A stretch of DNA of 58,966 bases from positions 1-58,966 of the forward strand of contig JAFGML010000035.1 of the NCBI GenBank assembly GCA_016927555.1. Reading direction: 5' to 3'. A program made the position numbers and the translations under genes. The stretch is from Thermoplasmatota archaeon (GTDB taxonomy: Archaea > Thermoplasmatota > E2 > DHVEG-1). This document shows, piece by piece, positions 51,557-58,966 of this stretch (position 1 is the first letter of the stretch; every line of letters begins with the position of its first letter). The notes under the pieces were generated by a model. It searched no databases, was not told where the DNA came from, and saw only the letters and a list, made by a program, of their open reading frames with translations.

Positions 51557-52591
51557 ATGCGGGAGCTAGCCACCTTAGCAAAATATCCGTTTCTACACGA
51601 CACCAGAGAGTACATCAAAGACTACGGCCCAACCATCCCAGAACTCCTCCACGAGCCACCGTTCGAGCGCGCACGACTCATCGGCATCCAACGACTCGAC
51701 AACGCCCTGAAACACCGGGATGTCGGCGTCCGCAGCCTTGCCAACGACACCGACTGCATCATGGAGATCCTCTCGTACCCAATCGCACGGATGGTCGCCG
51801 TCTGCATCGGTGATTCCTTCTTCAATAAACGCTACGCGCTCAGCGAGGCGTACCACGCCTACAGCAGTCTGCTCACTGAACCACCCGGCTTTGTTCTCTC
51901 TGTCGCACACGAACTCAAGCTGAACGTCTCCCACGACACAGAAAAAAACAGTATGAGCATCTACTTCAAAGACTACCTGCGCAACGCACCCACCCGCTAC
52001 AAAGAATGGAAAATGGTGAACCGCGGCGTCAAAGCAGGGTACCTTAGTATTTCTCAGAAGGATCTCGCTCGACTCCTCCTCGAATCTCTCAGAGAGCGCC
52101 TCAACCAGGAGCTCCTCGAGAGAGGTTGTGACCACACCGTGTCTGAGGTCTTCTCTGCTGACATCCACCGCATCCAAAACATACTTGCGATGCAGAAGGA
52201 AAAAACAGAGGCCACACCCTTCGGCACACTCGCTATAGAGAAACTCCCACCCTGCATGAAAGACATCGTCTCCGCGATTCAATCCGGTGAAAACGTCCCT
52301 CACATGGGCAGATTCGCCCTGGTTGCCTTCCTCAACTCCCTCAAACTCACTCCCTCAGAGGTTTTGAAATTGTTCAGTACCGCACCAGACTACCAAGAAG
52401 ACAAGACACGCTACCAAGTCGAACATATCACTGGGGCATCCTCGGCCACCAGATATAAATGCCCGGGGTGTGACAAGATGCGGACCTATGGGATTTGCCC
52501 GGTGGAGAAAATGGATGACCTCTGCAGGAAGATACGACACCCACTGAGTTACTACACCACCAAGTGGAGGCAGGAGAAACGAAAACCATGA
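51557..52591 (+). CDS. priL: DNA primase large subunit
   Basis: A 344-residue PriL. It begins LATLAKYPFLHDTREYI, a conserved N-terminal segment, has a helical middle with the SxxxYxxYL-like stretch (ALSEAYHAYSSLL), and an Fe-S domain with four Cys: PCMKDI, then KCPGCDKMRTYGICP and a final Cys in DDLCRKIRHP. PriL partners PriS in starting DNA synthesis. A TATA-like CTTAAAATATAAAC (about 51493-51505) is upstream. Its stop overlaps the thymidylate kinase start (ATGA). Confidence 0.9.
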   Translation: MRELATLAKYPFLHDTREYIKDYGPTIPELLHEPPFERARLIGIQRLDNALKHRDVGVRSLANDTDCIMEILSYPIARMVAVCIGDSFFNKRYALSEAYHAYSSLLTEPPGFVLSVAHELKLNVSHDTEKNSMSIYFKDYLRNAPTRYKEWKMVNRGVKAGYLSISQKDLARLLLESLRERLNQELLERGCDHTVSEVFSADIHRIQNILAMQKEKTEATPFGTLAIEKLPPCMKDIVSAIQSGENVPHMGRFALVAFLNSLKLTPSEVLKLFSTAPDYQEDKTRYQVEHITGASSATRYKCPGCDKMRTYGICPVEKMDDLCRKIRHPLSYYTTKWRQEKRKP

Positions 52592-53175
52592 AGAACTTCA
52601 TCACCTTTGAAGGCATCGACGGCTCAGGAAAATCCACCGTCTCAAAGCTTGTCGCAGAGAAACTCAAGGCTGCAGGCTACCCCGCCGTCTGGACGTTTGA
52701 GCCTACAGATTCCAAGGTAGGACAGTTCGTCCAAGACTGCATTCGATCGCACTCTGACCCGTTTGTCACGTCGTTTACCTTCATCGCCGACCGCATCCAG
52801 CACTGCAAAGCAATCACTCAGTGGATGCAGGAGGGCACGGTAGTACTCTGTGACCGGTACGCAGAGTCCACGTATGCGTACCAGGCAGCCCAGCTCGAAG
52901 ACACAATCAAGAACCCTTTGAAATGGCTCCAGGACCTCTCCAAAGACCGCATTCTCATCCCAGACCGCACGTTCCTCTTCGTCATCGACCCGAAAGCCTC
53001 GCTCGCACGCATTCAACACCGCGACGAGTTGATACCCTTTGAGCACCTTGCGTTCTTAGAAAAAGTCCATAACAACTACCTGACAGTATCAAAAGGAAAA
53101 CGATTCCTCCACCTCGATGCCACCAAATCCATTGATGAGCTGGTGACACTCTGCTACAACGATATCATAAAATGA
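52588..53175 (+). CDS. tmk: Thymidylate kinase
   Basis: A 195-residue dTMP kinase. KNFITFEGIDGSGKST is the P-loop, FEPTDSKVG the DRX-like region, and LCDRYAESTYAYQAA the classic DRY motif. It makes dTDP from dTMP; dCMP deaminase at 38635 provides an upstream step. The ATG at 52588 overlaps the priL stop, so replication and nucleotide supply are transcriptionally linked. A longer frame from 52564 is not needed. Confidence 0.93.
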   Translation: MKNFITFEGIDGSGKSTVSKLVAEKLKAAGYPAVWTFEPTDSKVGQFVQDCIRSHSDPFVTSFTFIADRIQHCKAITQWMQEGTVVLCDRYAESTYAYQAAQLEDTIKNPLKWLQDLSKDRILIPDRTFLFVIDPKASLARIQHRDELIPFEHLAFLEKVHNNYLTVSKGKRFLHLDATKSIDELVTLCYNDIIK

Positions 53176-53477
53176 CACGGCATGTACCACATACCAAAAA
53201 AAAAGATGCCCTACGATACCTTCAAATTAGGTGTCCTCTTCCTCGTCGTCATCCTCGCTGTCAACTGCACCCTTCTGCAACGCAAGGTACCTGGCTCGCT
53301 GACCAACGATGAACAACTTGGCGATAAACGTGATTTCCGATGCCTCTTCTTTGCTGGAGACCTGTCCGACGATTAACATAGTGATCAACACAAGGGTCTG
53401 CTTCCTGCGTATATACCCTTTGTTGTACAACCAGTACCATAAAAATAAAAACAAAAAAATAAAAAAAGACTACAGGA
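53176..53477. other. Spacer after polB and tmk, holding one small gene
   Basis: About 300 bases between two converging transcripts. The only element with support is a 50-residue frame on the minus strand (53227-53379). A-rich sequence at 53440-53470 on the plus strand gives T-rich sequence (TTTTTTTATTTTTTTG) on the minus strand directly after polB, a probable terminator. Confidence 0.4.
53227..53379 (-). CDS. Small acidic-tailed protein, function unknown
   Basis: A 50-residue protein, not firmly recognised. The first part (VSSKEEASEITFIAKLFIVGQRARYLALQKGA) is helical with a faint likeness to the RpoK/omega pattern (ArxxGxRAxxLxxGA), and the tail is very acidic (DSEDDDEEEDT). The frame extends to 53454, but a TATA-like GGGTATATAC (minus strand, about 53411-53420) lies about 35 bases before ATG 53379, which fits a short-leader mRNA. 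The acidic tail alone could mean interaction with a basic partner. The RpoK resemblance is weak. Confidence 0.4.
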   Translation of the reverse strand: MLIVGQVSSKEEASEITFIAKLFIVGQRARYLALQKGAVDSEDDDEEEDT

Positions 53478-56354
53478 TTACATCCACGCGTCAAGGCCTT
53501 TCTGCTCAGTGGCAGCAATATCAGACAAGCCAAACGCACCCTGGATGTAATTCTCAATCATCTTCTTGTACCAGTCAAGGTCAATCTCACTTCTGTCCTT
53601 GACCAAGTCCACAGGGTACATGTAATCAATCGGTTTCACACCACTCTTCGACGGCTTCGAGATACCGGGCAACGGCTTCTTCGTCACCACAAACTTCATC
53701 TTCACCCGACTGCGGATCGGCTCACCAAGCAACTTTTCTAAAGCCTCAGCACGTTTCCCAAAAATCGATGCTGACCCATCTTGATTCAGCTTGTACCGCT
53801 TCTCCGGCTGCACCGCCTGAATCAGAATCAAATCATTCAAATCCACCTCTGAGAGATCCAACCGTGAGACGATCTCCCGTGTTTTACTTTTAATGCTGTT
53901 CTTCACCGCAGCACGCGCCTCTTCCTCTGCTTCCCACTGCGGATTCTCCTGCAGCACCGCCCGCATGATTTCATCAAGCACCTTCCGTGCGATGTTTGCT
54001 TTATCAGACCCTTTGAAGTTATTCCCTTTTGTGACCATCTCCATCAGACTATTTTTCGCATCAAAAATAAGGTAATTCTTATGTTTCACAAAGATCATCG
54101 CATCATGCTGCTCAGCTTCCAATTCAAACTCAGGGTACTTCAACTCCTGCTGCCATCTCTGGTTACAATGCTTGATTGCTTCTAACGCTACTTCTGGTTT
54201 TGTAATCCACGTATCCTCTTGTGAGGGAACCTGTACGCCGAGGGCTTTGGAAAATGCTGGGAGATTTCCCATGGAGCGGGAACATCCAAGGTAAATACCA
54301 TCCGTGTCTCCGTATACCACCCGGATATTCTTCTTATTCAGCACATCAAGTGTGTCAGCCAGAATCATCTGCCCTTTCGTGGTAATCGCCGCAGCACCCC
54401 ACAAGTTAAACTGCCTCCCTGTTATCGTCGGTGCTGCCAAGATGCCATGGGTCCCAGCATTGCGAGCACCCTTCATGCTCTGGTACATCATCTTCAACCG
54501 AGTGAGTTCGAGGTCATGAGATGTGCTTTTCGCTTGTTTTAGCTCCCATTTAATTTTCCCAATCATGTTCATGATACCGGTCATCGCACAGTTCACCACA
54601 CCAGGCTGCGAATCAATACGTACTCCAATCATGTACCCGGTATCCGCATAGGACTCCTGTGTGCTGATCTTTCGCCAGTTCACATTTCGGTTTGAAAAAA
54701 AAGTCTCAGGCAGCTTCTTGAGCCACACCCATGCATCCGGAGTCTCGGTTTTTGTTGCGAGTCGTACTGTGTCCGCCCCAATGTTCATTGCTTTCAATAT
54801 CGTAGGGTACATCGCACCGACGTCAGCGACCACGACATGGTACCAGGGGATGAAATGGGAATGCGCTTCTTTGTCTGGTTTGATGGTCATCCCACCAGGC
54901 ATGTGGTAGTTGACTACGTCCTCATCGTCCTCACCACGCACAAGCTCCTTGTATATCACCTGTGGGTACAGCACCCAGTCTGGCATCTCCTCTCCGTACT
55001 TCAGCACACGGACGAAATCCTTTGAGAGCTGCTCACGGCGCTTCTTCGCCAGACGCACAATCTCTTCTTTAGAAGATGGTGTACTAAAATCTTTCACCAA
55101 GGCCTGTGCTATGGATTTCACCCGGCAGATCGGCGGCATGATTTTTTTCTGAACCGCGCCACGCAGCAACGCCATGTGGTCCCACATGTTCACTGCACCC
55201 GAGGACATCAGCATGTCAAACGGCATGCAGGTGGTAAAGGACAGTGGCAGCGCCTGCTCTAGTAACTGCAATGATACACCGATTTGCTCTTGGACGTCCT
55301 GCTTGTTGTACACCAGTGTTTGTTCGTCCAGTTTAATCTGAGACGGTGACAGGTACACTCGGTCCTTTACAAGGACGTTGAGGAACGGTGCAAGGCTCTT
55401 GAGCCGATAATCATCCAGGTACGGGTAGAACTTCCGTGCCGCAAGGTACGTATCAAAGCTACACGGGTACATCTGGACGACCTCTGCACCCATGATCCCA
55501 AAGTGGAAGGATTTATCCTGCCGGCAGTACCGAGTGATGAAATCCTGCAAGGTGGTTCTCTCTTCACTCGAGAGTTGGTCGTGATTGTTTTTCAGTAGCC
55601 AGCTGATGCGATTCATGATGTGGACGTTGTCGAACCCGACGATGTTATGCCCGGTGATAATATCTGCTTCTTTTGCTAACGAACAGAACCGCAGGAGGTG
55701 CTGGAGTTCCTCATCAACGGTGCGGGCAAGGTGCTGGATGACCTCAACATCCTTCCAGTGCGCTGGGCTGTCTCTGATTTCAAAGCTGAACTCCTCGGTC
55801 TGAATGTTTTTCTGTGATTCAATAACGACATCGAAACTTGCATGACCTAGGATATCGATAGGGATGTGCGTCGTTCCCTCTTTGAACTGGGTTGTCTCAA
55901 TATCGTAGACCAGTACCTTCAGCTTTGTTTTCGCACCGTTGGTGTCAAACAACCATGCGGTGTCTGCTGCGGCAAGATCGACTAACGCCCGCTGGTGGTA
56001 CGGGATGTCATGCTCAGCGGTGTACAATCCTTGTTCGAAAAACAGAAAGTCACTGAGCTCTGGGACAAGGTACGATTCTTTGGTGTAGACTTTAAACACG
56101 GGTCGTGTCGTAGAAAAATCGCAGAAACTCCTGTAGGTTTCCAGCTCTCCAATCCCCGTGATCTTCGACAGCTTCGGATGCTCTGCTGAATTCTGCTCCC
56201 AGTAGTCCACAAACTTCTGACGCGCGGTCTCTGCGTTGTGTGATGATGGGGGAAACGCGAGGAAGTACGGCTGGTGACGCTCTGAGACGAGCTGGGGTTC
56301 TACCCCATGGTAGTACAGGTACGTTGGTGAGATGCCTACGAGTAGATGATGCAT
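53478..56354 (-). CDS. polB: Family B DNA polymerase
   Basis: A 958-residue PolB with both activities apparently intact. Exonuclease motifs: VYDIETT (Asp151, Glu153), NIVGFDN (237-243), YNKQD (Tyr349, Asp353). Polymerase motifs: A as VADVGAMYPTIL (Asp511), B as KGARNAGTHGIL (Lys628), C as YGDTDGIYL (Asp683, Asp685). Motifs A and B depart from the usual DFxSLYPSII and KxxxNSxYG, so this is a divergent member, and no intein is present. GGGGAG precedes the ATG. It is divergently transcribed from the HDAC-family gene. Confidence 0.92.
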   Translation of the reverse strand: MHHLLVGISPTYLYYHGVEPQLVSERHQPYFLAFPPSSHNAETARQKFVDYWEQNSAEHPKLSKITGIGELETYRSFCDFSTTRPVFKVYTKESYLVPELSDFLFFEQGLYTAEHDIPYHQRALVDLAAADTAWLFDTNGAKTKLKVLVYDIETTQFKEGTTHIPIDILGHASFDVVIESQKNIQTEEFSFEIRDSPAHWKDVEVIQHLARTVDEELQHLLRFCSLAKEADIITGHNIVGFDNVHIMNRISWLLKNNHDQLSSEERTTLQDFITRYCRQDKSFHFGIMGAEVVQMYPCSFDTYLAARKFYPYLDDYRLKSLAPFLNVLVKDRVYLSPSQIKLDEQTLVYNKQDVQEQIGVSLQLLEQALPLSFTTCMPFDMLMSSGAVNMWDHMALLRGAVQKKIMPPICRVKSIAQALVKDFSTPSSKEEIVRLAKKRREQLSKDFVRVLKYGEEMPDWVLYPQVIYKELVRGEDDEDVVNYHMPGGMTIKPDKEAHSHFIPWYHVVVADVGAMYPTILKAMNIGADTVRLATKTETPDAWVWLKKLPETFFSNRNVNWRKISTQESYADTGYMIGVRIDSQPGVVNCAMTGIMNMIGKIKWELKQAKSTSHDLELTRLKMMYQSMKGARNAGTHGILAAPTITGRQFNLWGAAAITTKGQMILADTLDVLNKKNIRVVYGDTDGIYLGCSRSMGNLPAFSKALGVQVPSQEDTWITKPEVALEAIKHCNQRWQQELKYPEFELEAEQHDAMIFVKHKNYLIFDAKNSLMEMVTKGNNFKGSDKANIARKVLDEIMRAVLQENPQWEAEEEARAAVKNSIKSKTREIVSRLDLSEVDLNDLILIQAVQPEKRYKLNQDGSASIFGKRAEALEKLLGEPIRSRVKMKFVVTKKPLPGISKPSKSGVKPIDYMYPVDLVKDRSEIDLDWYKKMIENYIQGAFGLSDIAATEQKGLDAWM

Positions 56355-56463
56355 TGCTTCTTACTCCCCGACAGTGCTGTGTTTCACCCTAAACACATTG
56401 GGTGTACTTAAACCTTCGAATGAATCTTTATAAGAGAGGTATCTGATGTGTGCTGGTGATGCT
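56355..56463. promoter_or_regulatory. Divergent promoter between polB and HDAC-family gene
   Basis: Toward polB, GGTTTAAGTAC (minus strand, about 56404-56414) is TATA-like and GGGGAG stands before the ATG. Toward the deacetylase, CTTTATAAGAG (about 56426-56436) is a TATA box with GGTGA a few bases before ATG 56464. Confidence 0.5.
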
Positions 56464-57471
56464 ATGACAACACAGGTCGTCTTCTCCGATGAGTTCAACA
56501 AGCATGACACCGCGGATCACCCTGAGAACGCGGACCGGGTCTACGTCATGCTTGATGCCTTGGAACAGGCACCATTCTACCATGATCTTGAGATTATCGC
56601 CCCTGAGATGATTCCTGAGCAGCAGCTCTATGAGCTGCATTCCGCTGACATGATACAACGCATCAAAGACATCAGTGCACAAGGAGATTCTTGGATTGAT
56701 CTAGACACCTACGTGTGCGCAAAGGATTACGAAACCGCACGTCTGGCCGCAGGTGGTGTGGCACTCGCCTGCAGAAACGTCATGAGCGGAAACGCAGACA
56801 ACGCCTTTGCGTTGGTCCGTCCACCCGGCCACCATGCCTCCAGAGACAGGTCCATGGGCTTCTGCCTGTTCAACAACGCTGGGCTTGCTGCCCATGAGCA
56901 GACCAAGCATGGGAAACGTGTGCTCATCTTTGACCACGATGTGCACCATGGAAACGGCACCCAGTCGATGTTCTACGACCGCAACGACATCATGTACCAG
57001 TCCTTGCATTTATCACCGCACTACCCTGGAACAGGTACGATTAGTGAAGTAGGTGTGGGGAAAGGCGCGGGGTACAACCTCAATACACCCCTTGCCTTTG
57101 GTCATGATGATCGTGCGGTAACCCAGCTGCTTGATGAGGTGTTCATCCCGGTTGCTTCGCAGTTCAAACCACAGCTGATTCTCGTCTCCGTCGGCTATGA
57201 TGCCCATCACGCCGACCCGCTCGGTGGATTACACCTCACTGCGAATTTCTTTGGAGAACTCATCAAAAAACTCCAGACAGTACAACCAAAGATCGTCTGC
57301 ACCCTCGAGGGGGGGTACAACCTGCAGTGGATCGGCAAATGCTTTGTCTCTCAGATGGGTCAACTTGCTGGTCATCCAGTTCACTTTCAGGATGCAGTCA
57401 AGGGGAACGATGATGTCAGCACTCTCATTACTGCCTTAAAAAAAGAATTAGGAGCGTACTGGAAGCTTTAG
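56464..57471 (+). CDS. Histone deacetylase / acetylpolyamine amidohydrolase family protein
   Basis: A 335-residue class II-type deacetylase fold protein. Charge-relay and zinc residues are all present: RPPGHHASRDRSMGFC (two catalytic His), FDHDVHHGNGTQ (zinc Asp and His), SVGYDAHHADPLGG (zinc Asp) and LEGGYN. Substrates in archaea may be acetyl-lysine proteins, including chromatin proteins, or acetylated polyamines. ATG 56464 with GGTGA upstream is chosen over GTG 56446. Confidence 0.9.
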   Translation: MTTQVVFSDEFNKHDTADHPENADRVYVMLDALEQAPFYHDLEIIAPEMIPEQQLYELHSADMIQRIKDISAQGDSWIDLDTYVCAKDYETARLAAGGVALACRNVMSGNADNAFALVRPPGHHASRDRSMGFCLFNNAGLAAHEQTKHGKRVLIFDHDVHHGNGTQSMFYDRNDIMYQSLHLSPHYPGTGTISEVGVGKGAGYNLNTPLAFGHDDRAVTQLLDEVFIPVASQFKPQLILVSVGYDAHHADPLGGLHLTANFFGELIKKLQTVQPKIVCTLEGGYNLQWIGKCFVSQMGQLAGHPVHFQDAVKGNDDVSTLITALKKELGAYWKL

Positions 57472-57480
57472 GGGATCGGA

Positions 57481-57780
57481 TTAGTCAAAGATCATGCCCA
57501 TGCCGGTTGCAGCTGAATCCTCTTGCTCCTTTATTTTCTCGTCGATTACCTTCGCCTTTTTGTCAGGAAGCTTGGTCATCCCTAGTTCTTTTGCGAGTTC
57601 TTCTGCGCGTTTTATCCCTTCAACGCTTCCCTCGACTTTCAAGTAGGACACTGCTTCTTTGATGTCCAGGGAATTCGCATCGCGAATCACGATGCTCTGT
57701 CTGTTGACCACATCATCCTGCAACATGGTTTGTATTTTCCCTGTTTCTGCGGATTTCACTTCAAAGATGACATACGGCAC
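57481..57780 (-). CDS. Conserved-looking small protein, function unknown
   Basis: A 99-residue protein, not recognised. The N-terminal half is a beta-alpha-beta like unit (PYVIFEVKSAETGK, SIVIRDANSLDIK, SYLKVEGSVEGIKRAEELAKELG) reminiscent of small regulatory or KH/ACT-sized folds. The second half is charged (KLPDKKAKVIDEKIKEQED) and ends Gly/Met-rich (TGMGMIFD). It has its own TATA-like GATTTAAATAG (about 57813-57823) and GGTGAT before the ATG, so it is a real gene. Confidence 0.6.
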   Translation of the reverse strand: MPYVIFEVKSAETGKIQTMLQDDVVNRQSIVIRDANSLDIKEAVSYLKVEGSVEGIKRAEELAKELGMTKLPDKKAKVIDEKIKEQEDSAATGMGMIFD

Positions 57781-57833
57781 AGCTTATCACCTTGCAGTTG
57801 CGGATAGAATCACTCTATTTAAATCTGCTCCTA

Positions 57834-58286
57834 CTAGAGCAACCGTCCGTCCTCATCGATTTCTTTGTTTCGAATCCGTGATGAAGAGATAGGCTGCTGG
57901 TCCTCGGCCAAAACAAAGGGAACACAGATGATCTGCAGTGGCGTTCTGCCGCTTTCCCTACGTTTCTTATTGATCTCCTCAGCAGTAGGCTGTGTCTCCG
58001 GGGAGACTATGATTACATCGAAAGCACCTGTTACTGCAGGGCCGTAGCGGTCATGGAGTGGCTGAATCGTCACTTGGTTCAGGGCGTGCAGGTCTTTGAG
58101 AAATCGCTGGAGGTCATGTTTGCGTTTCTCGAATGATGCTGTGATTCCTTTCTGTTTCGCGATGTCATCGTCTGTTACTCCGATAAAAACAGATCCAGTG
58201 CTGCCTGCAGCTTCCACGGCTATACGGAGCAGGGCTTTGTGTCCTCTGTGGAACGGATGGAACGTGCCACCAAGACAAACGCGCAT
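57834..58286 (-). CDS. coaD: Phosphopantetheine adenylyltransferase, archaeal type
   Basis: A 150-residue nucleotidyltransferase. RVCLGGTFHPFHRGHKALL holds the HxGH motif, IGVTDDD the substrate strand, IIVSPET and the late ISSSRIRNKEI the ISSTxxR motif typical of the archaeal enzyme. It makes dephospho-CoA from 4'-phosphopantetheine, so it supports the CoA-using enzymes here (CitF, citryl-CoA lyase). It is a single gene. Confidence 0.92.
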   Translation of the reverse strand: MRVCLGGTFHPFHRGHKALLRIAVEAAGSTGSVFIGVTDDDIAKQKGITASFEKRKHDLQRFLKDLHALNQVTIQPLHDRYGPAVTGAFDVIIVSPETQPTAEEINKKRRESGRTPLQIICVPFVLAEDQQPISSSRIRNKEIDEDGRLL

Positions 58287-58378
58287 GTACGACTAATCGT
58301 ATGGACCTGCTTAAGGTTTTTCGATGAAGAAAACTATAAATCCTATGAAGGATTTCCTACTCTCAAGGTGTTGAGAGG

Positions 58379-58966
58379 ATGGAATCGAATTTCAAAGCAC
58401 TTGTACAACTCATTGTAATCACTCTGCTATTGACCGCAGGCGTAGGTGTATTCTCCTTTAGTTCTTCTCGAGCAGACAGTGTGATAGTGTATGTCAATAC
58501 AGCCTATCCCTATCCCACTGGCGATGGAACTGCAAACCGCCCCTACCGTACCATTCAACAAGGAATTGATGCGGCAAACCCCGGAGACAGTATCTATCTA
58601 TTCAAGGGATTATATAATGAGACATTGACAATCAACAAAGAAGTGACTATCCTGTCCGATGACCGAGAAAATACCACTATTTACTGGGGTGGGAAATCCA
58701 ATGCGTATCTCATTGAGATTACCGCCGATCTGGTGTCCCTCGAAGACCTCAACATCACTGACCCTTCAAACAAGATACGGACTGCCTTAATCCATGTCGT
58801 AGCGGATTATGCGCGTCTGGTGGGTGTTCGAGTGACGCATGGACGCAAATGGGGGGTCTATTTAGATGGATCAGATGATAACACCATAGGTTTCTCGCGG
58901 TTCGATAACAGTTCCAGCGATAGTATCCATGCTGTTGCATCCAGTAATAACGTCTTTACCAACAAC
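58379..58966 (+). CDS. Secreted NosD-like beta-helix protein (runs off the window)
   Basis: The first 196 codons of an open frame that continues past the end of the window. A signal peptide (LVQLIVITLLLTAGVGVFSF) is followed by YVNTAYPYPTGDGTANRPYRTIQQGIDAANPGDSIYLFKGLYNETLTINK, the opening of pectate-lyase/NosD-type right-handed beta-helix proteins. Repeats of the form 'NTIGFSRFDNSSSDSIHAVASSNNVFTNN' follow. Such proteins are common on archaeal cell surfaces and may bind or cut polysaccharides. A TATA-like ACTATAAATCC (about 58334-58344) and GGTGTTGAGAGG before the ATG support the start. Confidence 0.75.
   Translation, partial: MESNFKALVQLIVITLLLTAGVGVFSFSSSRADSVIVYVNTAYPYPTGDGTANRPYRTIQQGIDAANPGDSIYLFKGLYNETLTINKEVTILSDDRENTTIYWGGKSNAYLIEITADLVSLEDLNITDPSNKIRTALIHVVADYARLVGVRVTHGRKWGVYLDGSDDNTIGFSRFDNSSSDSIHAVASSNNVFTNN

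Noticed and set aside
53182-53376. 64-codon plus-strand frame after tmk
   Set aside because: It lies opposite the better-supported minus-strand 50-residue frame and has no convincing ribosome binding site.

Overview
This window is a stretch of archaeal chromosome, most likely from an uncultured euryarchaeal lineage near the Thermoplasmata. That placement is inferred from gene content, not from a phylogeny. Archaeal signatures are the large primase subunit PriL, ribosomal protein S17e, archaeal riboflavin synthase with RibL-type FAD synthetase, archaeal-type phosphopantetheine adenylyltransferase, the archaeal modified mevalonate pathway (phosphomevalonate dehydratase plus a UbiD-type decarboxylase), TrmG10, TruD, tRNA genes without an encoded CCA, and TATA-type promoters 25-30 bases upstream of leaderless or short-leader starts. 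No mobile element, CRISPR array, rRNA or replication origin is visible.

Layout. 1-8.6 kb: tRNA-Pro, a SemiSWEET-like transporter, then a cluster that looks like prenyl-lipid or terpenoid modification. It holds two UbiA-family prenyltransferases, two related SAM-fold proteins with a nicotianamine-synthase-like motif, a CrtC/AttH-type lipocalin-fold protein, an SDR/epimerase and a B12-binding radical SAM enzyme, with a divergent carbamoyltransferase among them. 8.7-12.9 kb: an HD hydrolase, CitF and a short citryl-CoA lyase operon, and a second, membrane-anchored CrtC/AttH protein. 12.9-13.8 kb: an AT-rich island with a small membrane protein. 13.8-19.2 kb: an isoprenoid block (phosphomevalonate dehydratase small and large subunits, TruD, a small LpdD-like protein, UbiD-type decarboxylase, mevalonate kinase). 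19.2-20.0 kb: a Cas4-like nuclease split into two membrane-anchored halves. 20.2-22.2 kb: a large secreted beta-propeller protein.

22.4-26.5 kb: a lysine operon (lysine-ketoglutarate reductase, saccharopine dehydrogenase, lysine 6-aminotransferase). 26.5-34.6 kb: glycyl-tRNA synthetase, a four-CBS protein, an amidohydrolase, phosphoglucose/phosphomannose isomerase, a receptor-like membrane protein, TrmG10 and RNase Z. 34.7-42.1 kb: a phosphofructokinase with PPi-type residues, a P-type cation ATPase, dCMP deaminase, a small HTH regulator, an Xaa-Pro peptidase and a CDF transporter. 42.1-44.4 kb: the riboflavin operon ribB-ribL-ribC-ribH and S17e; ribB and S17e both appear to use unusual start codons. 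44.5-51.2 kb: an aminotransferase, then a four-gene operon (FAD/Fe-S oxidoreductase, LuxE-like adenylating enzyme, SCP2-like carrier, LuxC-like acyl reductase) that is the best candidate here for an undescribed system. 51.4-59.0 kb: tRNA-Met, PriL with thymidylate kinase, family B DNA polymerase, a histone-deacetylase-family enzyme, CoaD, and the start of a secreted beta-helix protein that runs off the window.

The gene set suggests an anaerobic or microaerobic heterotroph that can feed amino-acid carbon (lysine) and possibly citrate into acetyl-CoA. It has archaeal isoprenoid lipid synthesis plus extra prenyl-lipid tailoring, and an unexplained acyl-to-aldehyde reduction module, which is surprising in an organism whose membrane lipids should be isoprenoid ethers.
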